The notes under the pieces were generated by a model. It was not told the origin of the DNA. It was given only the letters and a program-made list of their open reading frames with translations, and made no database searches. From Aselliscus stoliczkanus (lineage: Eukaryota; Chordata; Mammalia; Chiroptera; Hipposideridae), in assembly GCA_033961575.1 (NCBI GenBank), contig CM066738.1:99659478-99723477 (forward strand): a DNA stretch of 64,000 nucleotides. Direction: 5' to 3'. Each line of letters opens with the position of its first letter. Position 1 is the stretch's first letter. Shown here one piece after another: positions 47,061 through 57,250 of this stretch. Made by a program: the position numbers and the translations under genes.

Positions 47061-47361
47061 GTGAGGGGAAATTCCAAGGCAAGGCATCCCCATTTTGCAG
47101 AGCAGAGAAGCATGGTCGAGGTAAGTGTTGGATATGCGGACGGGGCTCCATTCTTCTGCCCCAAGTCTGCGGCTTTGCGTGGCTGCAGAATATTAGGAAG
47201 CACCTTTCAAACACTTTCTCAGGGATGGTGGCCACTGCAGTGATTTTGTCTTGGCTTGCACCTCCTTTGCTGCCTCCAGCCGGATGAATCCTCACTGACC
47301 AGCCAGCAGAGTTCCTGTATCATTGTCACTGCACCAATTCAGCATTAAGCTGTTTTCATGT
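47061..47361. other. Unique sequence
   Basis: Nothing recognised between the L2 and the MaLR LTR. Confidence 0.35.
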
Positions 47362-47825
47362 CCCAGAGTTCCTATAATGAAGTACCACAAACTCAGTGGC
47401 TTAAAACAACAGAAATGTATTCTTTCAAAGTTTTCAAGGCTGTGAGTTCAAAATCAAGATGTCAGCAGGGCCAGCGCTCCCTCTGAGACCGTGGGTAGAA
47501 ACTTTCTTTGCCGCTTCCAGCCTCTGCTGGTGGCCATCAATCCTTGGCATTCCTTGGCTTGCAGACACAACATTCCAGGCACTGCCTCTGTTGCCACATG
47601 GCATTCTCCTGACACGTGTCTGTCTCCAAAATTCCTTCTTCTCACAAGGCACCAGACTTACTGGATTAAGGGTCCATCCTACTCCAAGGTGACTTCATCT
47701 TACTTTACCTAATGACATTCACATGTCCCTATTTCCAGGTAGGACATGATGCTGAGGATAGGACTTCAATACATCTTTTTTTTTTTTTTTGGAGTGGGGG
47801 GGCAACACAATTCAGACTATAATAT
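47362..47825 (-). mobile_element. MaLR-type LTR (MLT1-like), antisense, with T-run
   Basis: Landmarks: agttcctataatgaagtacc, cagtggcttaaaacaacaga, tcaaaatcaagatgtcagca, ccttggcttgcagacacaac, acctaatgacattcaca, and gcaacacaattcagactata. A run of 17 T at about 47776-47792 interrupts the terminal part. Confidence 0.78.
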
Positions 47826-48364
47826 CAGATCACACCAAAGGTCCCTCAAGGAAGTTTCCAGAACTGTTGTGCTGTAAGGGAGATAAGAAACAGCCTTTGT
47901 GTCCCCTCCTTCACCATGACCACTGTGCAGGAGGTGACTTCAGTCAATATTTATTGGATGATTCTCTTCAATACGCTGATATTGTCACCCCAAATATCAC
48001 TGTACGTTTTTGAAAGCAGAGACTCACAGTGGCTGCTAGTCTTTCAAAAGCACGGCTTAGTTTCATAAAATCCCCATTTTCTCCTGCAATATTTATTGTG
48101 CAATGCAGTCTTTGAAAGGCACTGTGGGGCTATAGAAACATTTTAAATGTGCTCACCTGAAGTAACAGTAAAGATAAAATAAAACAGTTGACCTTCAGCA
48201 CGCCCAGGTTTGTAACTCCTGCTATCTCCTCCCCAGGAGGTAAGCTGAAATTTAGCTGAGGTATGCATTTGACTCATGGGCCCTTCAAGGACATGAGTGG
48301 GAAAGCACGTTCCTAAACCTGCGAGCGAGCCGAGCTTGTATGATTCTCTAGTTGTCAGTGTCTG
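47826..48364. other. Unique sequence
   Basis: No feature recognised. Confidence 0.35.
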
Positions 48365-48482
48365 TGCCCACTCAGTCCAAAATGGTGACCACTAGCCACA
48401 TATGACTATTGAAATTATTAAATTAATTTAAATAAAATTATAAATTCAATTCTTCAGTTGGACTAGCCATATGTCAGGACTT
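48365..48482 (+). mobile_element. hAT-type MITE ('tagccacatgtggctattg' group)
   Basis: Contains gtgaccactagccacatatg, actattgaaattattaaatt, aatttaaataaaattataaa, and gttggactagccatatgtca. This order is typical of a short non-autonomous DNA transposon widespread in mammals. I do not assign the MER number. Confidence 0.6.
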
Positions 48483-48498
48483 AATAACAGACAGGATG

Positions 48499-48526
48499 AC
48501 TAGAGATACAATGCAGTATCTCTAGT
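48499..48526. repeat. Perfect 11-bp inverted repeat with 6-nt loop
   Basis: Arms actagagatac (48499-48509) and gtatctctagt (48516-48526) are exact reverse complements around aatgca. It lies about 17 bp beyond the hAT-type element. It could be an extra part of that element, a fold-back duplication, or chance. Confidence 0.9.
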
Positions 48527-48809
48527 GAGGGGGTAAAATGGTACTGTTTTGTAAAAATCAAAATGGTTCCCATAGGTAGGTGCTTGAATAGATGTATGAA
48601 GTGAAAAGGGAAGTTCTTGAATAGAAAATCCAAGTTGTATGGAAGCAATTATCTATAGTGATTGATGAAAGTTGTGATCCAGGCATCTGCCAAGGTCCTG
48701 GACACATCCCTTGTGAATGTCACAGGTCCACTGTATAACCATTATGCCTTGCAGAAAGTGGCAGCTACCACAAGAGAGGGCCCCTTCACGCCAAACCAAG
48801 AGGCACTCT
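48527..48809. other. Unique sequence
   Basis: No feature recognised. Confidence 0.35.
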
Positions 48810-48900
48810 CTGGCTGTAGGATCAGGGAAACATTTGAAGAAGTGACATCTGAGATGGACCTGGAAGGTTAGGTGGGGTTCAGATCTGCAGAGATGGAGGG
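48810..48900 (-). mobile_element. L2 LINE fragment, antisense
   Basis: Contains ggatcagggaaacatttgaa, gaagtgacatctgagatgga and cctggaaggttaggt, the reverse of the conserved L2 3' ORF2 end. Confidence 0.65.
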
Positions 48901-49265
48901 AAAGGACTGCAGGGGAGTGGGGAGGGGGGCAGACCATTGGAGAAACCTTTGCTAAGCTCCCGAGATGCAAAGCAACAAGAGAAAATGGTGTTTCTCTCCT
49001 CCGGGTGGCAGGAACTACAGCAGTTGCATTTGAATTAAAGAAGAAACTCCAACTACAAATGATTTATATTGATGCATATATAAGGCACAAAAGCCTATAA
49101 ATAATTAACAAAATAGGATTAAGATGAAAACCTGGGAGTTAGGTAGCTGTCTCAGTGGCCCCTCATTTTAGGTACTATTCACAGCCCTCAGTTCTACCAA
49201 TTCACTGCATTGTCCCAGAAACCACGTGCTAACTTGTCTGTTGGGGAATCCCTGCCCCTTGCACT
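48901..49265. other. Unique sequence
   Basis: Nothing recognised before the target-site duplication of the next SINE. Confidence 0.35.
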
Positions 49266-49284
49266 AAAAGTAAAATTTCCTTGG

Positions 49285-49636
49285 AGCTGGCCGAGTGGCT
49301 CAGTTGGTTAAGAGTTGGCTTAGAGCCCGTGTTCTGAGCAACAGGGCCGCCAGTTTGATTCCCACATGGGCCAGTGTCGCTGAGCTGCCAACAGGTGGTA
49401 GGATGGCTCAGCTGGTGTAACAACAAGATTGCCTGTTCAATAGTGCACCCACCCACAACTAGGATTGAACACAGCACCTTGAGCTTTGAGGCCACGAGCT
49501 GCTGACGGGAAGCCAGATGGCAACTGGCGCCTTCCACAACGAAGATTGAAGAACAACTTGGCTGGTGCCCTCTCCCAATTCCCCAACACTGTTCCCCTCC
49601 CCCCAATTCCCCAATAAAATCTTTAAAAGAAAACTA
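49285..49636 (+). mobile_element. Full-length type A dimeric tRNA-derived SINE
   Basis: Head agctggccgagtggctcagt, A-box-like then gattcccacatgggccagtg, linker gagctgccaacaggtggtag, a second shortened tRNA-like unit, then ccttccacaacgaagattga and the tail ccccaataaaatcttt. A perfect 19-bp target-site duplication lies at 49266-49284 and 49637-49655. AATAAA and TCTTT are intact. It is the best reference copy of type A in this window. Confidence 0.92.
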
Positions 49637-49655
49637 AAAAGTAAAATTTCCTTGG

Positions 49656-50129
49656 CTACCACCCGTCCTTCTGAAGCCCAAGTCCTTCCTGAAGATTTCT
49701 GTGACTTCCTGAGACCTACAGTCTCCTTCCTCTCCCTCACTGTCCCTGCTCTCTCAGGGTCCTGTGCCACCTGGACCCAAGGCTTGCATGCCTTCATCAG
49801 TGTCCATGAGAGATCCAGCCTCACCAAGCATTTCTAAAATATTCCCCAGAACCGGGGGAAAGGTCACTTGAAAGGGTGCTCTGCACACCATTTCCCATTT
49901 AATTTGCCCTTCCTTCTCCCACCCCAACCCAAAAAGCCCCTCTCCCCCACCCCCACCAGTTCCCACTTCCTCTCCATCTACTTTGCAGAGCAGCTTCTGC
50001 CTTCCTCTGAAGCCATGACCAGTCAATACCCAGGCCCCGGGGGCTCAACCCCAAGTGAGCTAATCAAGGGATTCTTTCCACATCAGAGGATCCCCCTTGT
50101 CCCAGCTCCAAAGAAAATAAAATGTTCTC
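49656..50129. other. Unique sequence
   Basis: Pyrimidine-rich at 49890-49980. Frames of 90-123 codons on both strands overlap one another. Confidence 0.35.
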
Positions 50130-50325
50130 CATCTCAATTCATATTCATTATCTCATGTAACCTTTTCCACGGTCCTATGGGTTGGCACAATAATTGCTCT
50201 CATTTTATAAATGAGGAAACTGAGGCTCCGAGAGGTTAAGTGACACAAGGAAGGTTATGGAGCAGCAAAGTGGCAGGGCCAGTTTATAAACACAGGTCGA
50301 TCTGGCTCCAAAGCCCTGAGCCTGA
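50130..50325 (-). mobile_element. MIR SINE
   Basis: Reversed order: attcattatctcatgtaacc, ttttccacggtcctatgggt, cattttataaatgaggaaac, tgaggctccgagaggttaag, and gatctggctccaaagccctg. One of the best preserved MIR cores here. Confidence 0.85.
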
Positions 50326-52254
50326 GCTGACCCAGTCAGAACCTCATCCCCACTACTGCCTCAAGGGAGATGGGGACAAACCAATCAAAAGACAGTGGGG
50401 TTTACCAAAGCTCTTTCCAAGCCATTTAAAGTGACTGGGAAAATGGAACCCTTTGGAAGACATGTAAGATGCCGCTTGGCAAGAATTCTAATGAGCCAAT
50501 GGGCTCTGCTGTGCACGTCTGGACTGTATCTACTGCAGGCCAGGAATGAGGGATTTATTCTGTCAGTGAATCAGAGAATAACTATTGTTATTATTTAGCA
50601 TTGATTAATTGTTCCTCTGGCCCTCTAGGCCTCTCCACACAGTTCTCAGAAAATCATTAAGCTTCCACGGCTGCCTGGGCGTTGATGTTCTGGGTAAAAA
50701 AGCTGCAGTGAGCCCTGCGAGGCTGAGCCAAGTCTGAGAGGCCGGGTAAGAGGCCGCATGATGGGATGGCTTAGCCCACCGCAGGACGCTCCATGGCCCC
50801 TCGGCCCATCCAGGCTCCCAGGTGGTTATGGCAGTGACACAAGCAGAGGCGCAGAAACCACAGACCTCCGCTTCCTTACGGAGAAAACCAAGTGGACTCC
50901 GAATGTCGTCCACACTGAGGACTTTGGGAAACGCATACATAGTGCGAAATTACTAACAAGGAAAGGCCCGCTCTTCAGGGGTAATTACAGCAGCCAACGC
51001 CCTGACAGCATTTGCACAGGCCAAATTAAATGTAAAGGAAGGCAAACAGTGAATTTTCATCCTGACATCCAATAACACTCCCTGACCCTTTGGATAGTGT
51101 CCTCCCCAGAGGTCAAAATTATGAATAAATTATGGTTCTGACAACCTTGACACTGAGTGGAGGGACGGGGGGTGGGGGGTAAAAAGCTCTCTGGGAGAAA
51201 AAAAAAAACACCTGACATTACATTTGTGATCACAGAGAATAAAGGAAAATCCATATCCTAATTTTGCTAAATTTAGGCTTGACGGGAAGGACAGAGAATA
51301 ACCTCTGACATGATGTTTATTCAGTAGGCAAGGGACTCTCAGAGCTCAAAGCCAAGATACACCCTCTGTCATTCAATGTGAGGTGGGAGTTACTGGTTAC
51401 TAGTTCCCACGGACAATTTTCATTGATTAGAAATGATCAACCCCAGGATAATGCCAGCCAAAGGAGTTGGCTCCGAAACAATATTGTTAAGTAGTTAGCA
51501 GTGGCACTTCCGGTTGGGTCAAATGTATGTCGATAGTGAGGGGCCATCTGCTGTGTGTGAACAGCCTCATTTACAGACAGACAACGAGCCAAGGCAATCA
51601 ACCTGTGATCTGCTAAGCTGGGGATTTATAACAGTTGGGAAAGGAAGGTTGTCTCTGGTTTTAGGTGCTGTCAGTGGGCGGGGGAGGAGCAGAAAGCAAG
51701 GCTGGAAGAAGGGGAATGAATTACTCAGGTGGCCTTGGGGGGCTCGTCTTTGGGATGAAGGTAGGGGTCAATGTACAGAGGCCACCATCCATCCATCCCT
51801 CTGAGCCTGGAGCCTATCTGCCCCGAGTTCAAAGACCCAGCACACAGGACATAAAACCTCCCGGATTTGTCATTTAAGCAGCAGCAAATGTGTCCAGGAA
51901 AGGAGCCCTACATCACTCGGAAGGCTGGGCTGATGGCAGGAGAGGGGCGAGCAAAAATGCCTTTGTCCTTGGGCATTGTGACCTTGATTTGACTGTGTCA
52001 TCTGTGGTACAGTCACCTCTCAGCAGCCAACGTGGGCTCCTTGTTCTCCTGAGCCCAGCATGGTGCACTTGCCCGGAGCGCAGACCCTAAAACATTACGA
52101 TACAGCTCCCAGCTGTCTGCTGCCCTGTTGGCATTGCTATTTCACAGAACAAGGAGTAGATTTGACTCTGGAATGCAACAGACTTTACAACTTTTCCTGT
52201 AGCTTCAGTCATTCCTTTCCTTTGAAATACTTCCTCTAGATGCTTCCAAGCAGT
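50326..52254. other. Repeat-poor unique sequence
   Basis: About 1.9 kb with no transposon recognised. The block 50940-51070 is AT-rich with ggtaattacagcagcc and ggccaaattaaatgtaaa, resembling homeodomain-rich conserved non-coding DNA. Poly-A and G-rich runs lie at 51160-51215. Confidence 0.4.
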
Positions 52255-52345
52255 AGAGGGCAGTGGTTAAGCATTCAGACTGTGAAGTCCCATGCCTGGG
52301 GGATTCCTGGTCCTAAGCCTGGTTTTACTTCTTCCTGGATATAGT
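52255..52345 (+). mobile_element. MIR SINE, 5' part
   Basis: Contains agagggcagtggttaagcat, tcagactgtgaagtcccatg and cctggttttacttcttcctg, the tRNA-derived head and start of the core. Confidence 0.65.
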
Positions 52346-52841
52346 GGACATTATGGTGTGCCGCCCAGTTGTCCCCTGCAGGACCAAGGCACTCCTTTCC
52401 CCAGCTCCAGGGAGCAGTGCCATCCAGGCTATACTGCAGCCTGTGGCACAAGACAAAAATCAATACTACGGACCCTGTTTTATGTAAAATTTTGAGAGGT
52501 GTGTCTGTTCATCATGGATGTTTGCATTCAGTGTAATTATAACTTTGCATTAAAATGTTATTTATCTTGAGGGCTGTGGTTTGGCAACCCCTTTGTCTGC
52601 ACCTTGGGCGAGTGCCTCGCTTTTGTCACCCTAGTCCTGACTCTGGCAGGGCATGTTGGCTGCTGATGGCTCAGAGTGGCCAGAGGAAGCTTCCCTGCCC
52701 CAGTTTATGCCCCTCAGATGTGAGGGGCAGCCCACACCCAGTGACCAGTCAATGAGGAGGTTCAAAGACCCGGCCCCCAGATTCAACTGGGACAATCTCT
52801 CAGGGCCACCCCAGCTCCTGAGCTCCCCATGGGGCCAACTG
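52346..52841. other. Unassigned sequence
   Basis: The phrase ttgagggctgtggtttggca may belong to an ancient repeat, but I cannot place it. No gene supported. Confidence 0.35.
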
Positions 52842-53205
52842 TATGTTTCCCTAGAGCTGCCATCACAAAGTGCCACAATCTGTGCAGCTTAGGACAGCAG
52901 ACGTGTACTGTCTCACAGTTCTGGAGGCAAAGGTCTGAAATCAAGGTGGCAGAAGGGCCGTGCTCCCTCGGAAGGATAGAAAAATGTCTGTTCCAGGCCT
53001 AGCTCCTGGCTTCTGGTACTTCCTTGACTTGCAGCAGCGAAACTCCAATCTTCACGTGGTGTTTTTATAAAGACACAGTTCATATTGAATTAGGGGCCCA
53101 CCCTACTCCAGTATGACCTCATCTTAATGACATCAGCAGCAACCCTAGTTCCAAAGAAGGTCACATTCCCAGGTACTGGGAGTTAGGCTTCACAATTCCA
53201 CCCAG
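52842..53205 (-). mobile_element. MaLR-type LTR (MLT1-like), antisense
   Basis: Landmarks: tgtttccctagagctgccat, cacagttctggaggcaaagg, ctgaaatcaaggtggcagaa, gactccagtatgacctcatc-like, and ggtcacattcccaggtactg, ending ttcacaattcca. Confidence 0.78.
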
Positions 53206-55061
53206 GACTTGGGCTTGACGACACTTAGTCCAGCCGCTCCCTCTGCCCAGTCCTGTCCCTCACACCCCACCCCGCCGCCATCACTCCCTCACAGGGGTTA
53301 GCTTCCCAATTACTTCCAATGATCACACTGCAAGCGAATCCAGGTTAAAACTTCAACCTCATCCAATTTGATACTCACAGTTTCTTCCCCCAGTATTTCG
53401 GACTTAGACAGGGGGGTGTCACAATTACTTACCCTTTCTTCCCCACTTCCGCCCCTTGGTCTGCCCTTTTCCTTCTCTTCCTCTTGACCTTCTACGCCTC
53501 TGCCTCCTCTGAGGCACAAGAGTGAAGAGAAGCAGCTCTCGCTTACCTGAGCTGCTGCGGTCTTCTCTTTATGAACGCTGACCCCACTCTACAACCCCGG
53601 TGTGACAGGCCTCTAACAGCACATGTGGGGGTTGTCGAGGGAGTTCTGGGGTGATGGAAAGGGGTCCCTGACCTGGGTACTCATCCCAGCCAGCTCCTAC
53701 TGGCTTCCTATCAATAAGTCAAGCCTAGCTGCCTCCCACCATGTCTGTTTGGCCCACAGATAACTACGCACCTTGCTCCAAACCAGTTCAGGGAGTTGCA
53801 TTGCTGCCCCCTCTCTCTGTTCACCCTGCCATCTTTCTCCTCTTCTCCCTCCTCAGTTAGACATGGGGGGAAGATCAGTGGGTCTGCTGCAAGAGCACAA
53901 TCAGGAAATGAGATATCAGGCTCCCATTCCTGTAGACAGGCCCGTTATCCATGAGAGGCCTTCCCATTGGTCGTTGGTAGGGAGTGGGAGGGGCATCTCT
54001 TTACCACCCAGTGTGGGGAGGAGAGAATTGCAGCAGCCTCCACCCTACCAATAAACCCCAAGCTTGTATCAGTTTTTCCCCCGTCCTCTTCCTGTCATTG
54101 CTCAGTTGTTTCCTCATGTTGACTGGGGGGAGGAGTTGTAGGGGAAGGACCTGGAAGGTGGCAGGGTCATTTGATGGGCCACTGGACCACCCTGACCCCC
54201 AGTTGTTTAGAGCCTCTGCCTTCACCTGTAGATCCTGGTTGCTGACCCTGATGTCACAGAATGTTACCCCACGTCGTGTTCTTGGGATTTTCTAAGGAAT
54301 TTGATTCCCATGCCCTTGGGGACAGTCACTGAGACAATACGTCTACAGCCGAGTCTCCCATTGTTGTCTTCACTGTCATCACCCCGATTAGGGAGGTGAA
54401 CTGCACTTTTATCCAAGCTGAGGGACATGTTACTTCCGTCACTCTGGTATGGCTTCCAAGAGGAGAGAGGCCTTGGCTCATGGCTCCCAAGGGCACCGAA
54501 CCTGGCACACACTCCATTTTCTGCACATTCTATGCATTTCCTGAGTCTGAAATGCTGCTGCACAGTGGCCAGGACTTACTCACCTAATTAGGGATCACTG
54601 ACTGCCAGGTTGGTACTGGCGACACCCGGCCTGCCTGCCCAGGGGATCCATCAGCTGTTGTCTGGGATCCTCTTCAGTGCAAAACCCAAGCAAACACCAT
54701 TTCCAGTGATTGCTTCACAGAGGCCATTGTAATGACAGTCTAGAAACACCTCAAGCACCAAACACTCTCTCTGCACCCTCCCCGCCTGCTCTCCAGGTCT
54801 CCCCCAAACATTCCTCAACAAGCTGGTGGTCATGATCTGTTTTCAGAGAAGTGCATTTTGATGCAATTTTCTCTGGATACAAAAATGGAGCCCAACAAGG
54901 GAAGACCATGTACACTCAGCGTGGCCATCCCTGAGGCCATGAAGCTCAGAGGGAAGGGCCTGGTCACGCAGGCAGGGGGTGGCAGAACGAAGGCAGCCCG
55001 AACCAACAGGCACCTGCCATTGGCTCTGGTCCTGATCTGATACCTCAGGCAGAAGACCTCA
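53206..55061. other. Unique sequence
   Basis: About 1.85 kb. A polypyrimidine-rich block at 53380-53520 gives long low-complexity frames. No transposon recognised with confidence. Confidence 0.4.
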
Positions 55062-55330
55062 GACTTCTGTCTGTCTCAGTGGCTCCCTTTCATCATCAGT
55101 AAAATGGGCATTCCATGATTCCACAAACGTTTATTGAACATCTCCCTCTATGGTCTCTGTCTTGTGGAGCTCACAGCCTGCTGGAGGAAGCACGTGGTGA
55201 ATATGGAGAGGAACATGTGTTTAGTGCTGCAGGGGAGATGTACAGAAGGCTGTGGCACAGGTGACAGGCCACCCTCAGGGCTTTTCAAGTGTTGGTGTAT
55301 GTGAGAGGGCTCAGGAAAGGATGCTGTTTG
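55062..55330 (-). mobile_element. L2 LINE 3' region, antisense, behind a MIR remnant
   Basis: A short sense MIR-like piece (gtggctccctttcatcatca, gtaaaatgggcattcc) at 55072-55112 adjoins ccacaaacgtttattgaaca, ctctgtcttgtggagctcac and ggctcaggaaaggatgctgt, the reversed L2 3' end. Confidence 0.6.
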
Positions 55331-56044
55331 GGTGTGAGCAGTTATCTTGTCACACACATAAGTCTGGAGGCACTGCTTGGATCATACCTACTAACTCTCA
55401 CTTTCATGAAATTGAATGTTGAAAACAAAAAAGAGGAAACCAGAGGCTAGATGAAGATTCATCTCATTCATTCCTTAGGAAAACCCTACATAGAGATCAA
55501 GAAAATGAACTTGCCCTTAAAATCAGCAACCGAACCCTTCCCATCTGATAGGTCTCAAAGTTTCCAACCTTCTACCTTTTGGCTTGATTCATGATGACTG
55601 TTATGGGTTTGGTCTGGCTGTCACACCTTCCCTGCACCTTAACTTCAAGTTAAGTTCTTGGTCAATGGCTTTCTCTCCCTGGCACCTACCATTAGCCCAA
55701 GATTAGAAATGTTGGGTTTCCTAGGAACTTAGTCCAGGAATTGATCTACAGAGAACATTGTTCCCCAGAGGCCCTTTCAAAGGTCTTCCCTCTGCCTGTG
55801 GGTAGATGGTCCTCCCTGCCTTTCCCGCTAACTCTAAAACCCAAGAGAGAAGGAAGGCAGGAGCCAGGCTCAGGTTGGACCTCTATACACTTGCTTCTCT
55901 TTGAGAACAAAGCAACTTTGAGTAAAGGACATTCTCCCTTCCAGGCAACAGGTTCCTCCAAATCCCATCAGTACTTGACATTAGTTGGGGTAGGAGAGGA
56001 CACACAATCTCCCCTTTGGCCCAGTGGCAAATTTTAGACAGTAG
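55331..56044. other. Unique sequence
   Basis: No feature recognised. Confidence 0.35.
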
Positions 56045-56192
56045 GACATGGACTTTGGGGTTAGTTAGGCCTGGACTCAATGACTAAACGTGAGCTCTGC
56101 CATGTACAGTCTGCATGATCTGCAGGAGGGAACTTAATTCCTCTGAGTTTTGGGGGCCGCCATTTCTACAACGGAGACAACGCAATGGCATT
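56045..56192 (+). mobile_element. MIR SINE
   Basis: Contains actttggggttagttaggcc, gagctctgccatgtacagtc, ggaacttaattcctctgagt and ccatttctacaacggagaca. Confidence 0.72.
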
Positions 56193-56574
56193 TGCAGTTT
56201 TTATCAGAGTTGGATTCTCAAGTCAGTGCCTAAAGAAGGAATCACTACTGGTCAGAGCATCCCTTGAAAATCCCTTAAATCGGCCACAGTTCAGTCACAG
56301 AATCTCTGGAGATCAACACAGCATTGCTCACTATGCAGGCCAGGGTTCCCTCAGTTCATTAAACGCATCTGTGGTTGGTTTGTCTTTGGGGGACAGGTTC
56401 CGTGACAAGTAGCTCTCTTAAAATATAATTACATTCTTGACGGTGTGAGATGCTCATACTTTGGAAGGCACTTAGAAACCAAATCTGATGGGAGAAAAGA
56501 AGCTAGTTTATGTGTCCTGTCTCACCCTTCTTCCACACAGGCCATCTTACCGTGGAAGCATGATGGAATGTCCT
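56193..56574. other. Unique sequence
   Basis: No feature recognised before the TTTC tract. Confidence 0.35.
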
Positions 56575-56578
56575 TGTT

Positions 56579-56647
<69 letters not shown>

Positions 56648-56685
56648 TTTCTTTCTTTCTTTCTTTCTCTCTTCTCTCTCTCCCC
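56575..56685 (+). repeat. (TTTC)n polypyrimidine microsatellite
   Basis: About 25 TTTC units, with one unit shortened near 56645, grading into CT-rich sequence. It is homopurine/homopyrimidine with mirror symmetry over about 100 bp, the type of tract that can form triplex (H-DNA). It lies directly upstream of the MaLR LTR. Confidence 0.97.
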
Positions 56686-56692
56686 CCACCAT

Positions 56693-57103
56693 ACATTATG
56701 GGTTAATTTCTGTCCCTCCAAAGAAATATATATGTTGAAGTCTTAACCCCCAGCACAGTCTTTACAAAGACAATCCAATTAAACGAAGTCATTAGATGGG
56801 CCCTAACCCTTCATGTCCGGTGATCTTATAAAAAGGGGAAACTTGGACAGAGAGACACAAACAGAGAGAAGGCTATGTGAAGACACAGGGCCATCTACAA
56901 GCTAAGGAATGCCTGAGGCTACCGGAAGCTGGGAGAGAAGCCCGGGACAGGTTCTCCTTCATGATCCTCAGAAGGAACCAATCCTGCCCACACCTGGATT
57001 TTAGGCTTCTAGTCTCCAGAACTGTGAGACAACAAACATCTGTTATTCCAGTCACCCAGTCTGGGGCACTCTGTTATGGCAGCCCCCAGGAAACCAATAC
57101 ACA
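56693..57103 (+). mobile_element. MaLR-type LTR (MLT1-like)
   Basis: Landmarks: ggttaatttctgtccctcca, atatgttgaagtcttaaccc, agatgggccctaacccttca, gaaggctatgtgaagacaca, ctccagaactgtgagacaac, and tgttatggcagcccccagga, ending aaaccaatacac. Confidence 0.8.
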
Positions 57104-57144
57104 GTTGGATTTGCCCATGTTAAATGTGTCTTTGATGGACTCCC

Positions 57145-57250
57145 TGAAATATGTACCTTGTAGGGTCTCCGTGAGGCTCAAATGAGCTCATTTCTGAGTC
57201 CAGGGCTTAATTGTGTACCCAGGACATATTAAATACTCAGTGTTACCTCT
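57145..57250 (+). mobile_element. MIR SINE, 3' part
   Basis: Contains tagggtctccgtgaggctca, aatgagctcatttctgagtc and ggacatattaaatactcagt. Confidence 0.65.

Noticed and set aside
53380..53520. Acidic or Glu/Arg-rich frame on the minus strand
   Set aside because: It is the reverse of a polypyrimidine low-complexity tract, and its composition alone creates the charged peptide.
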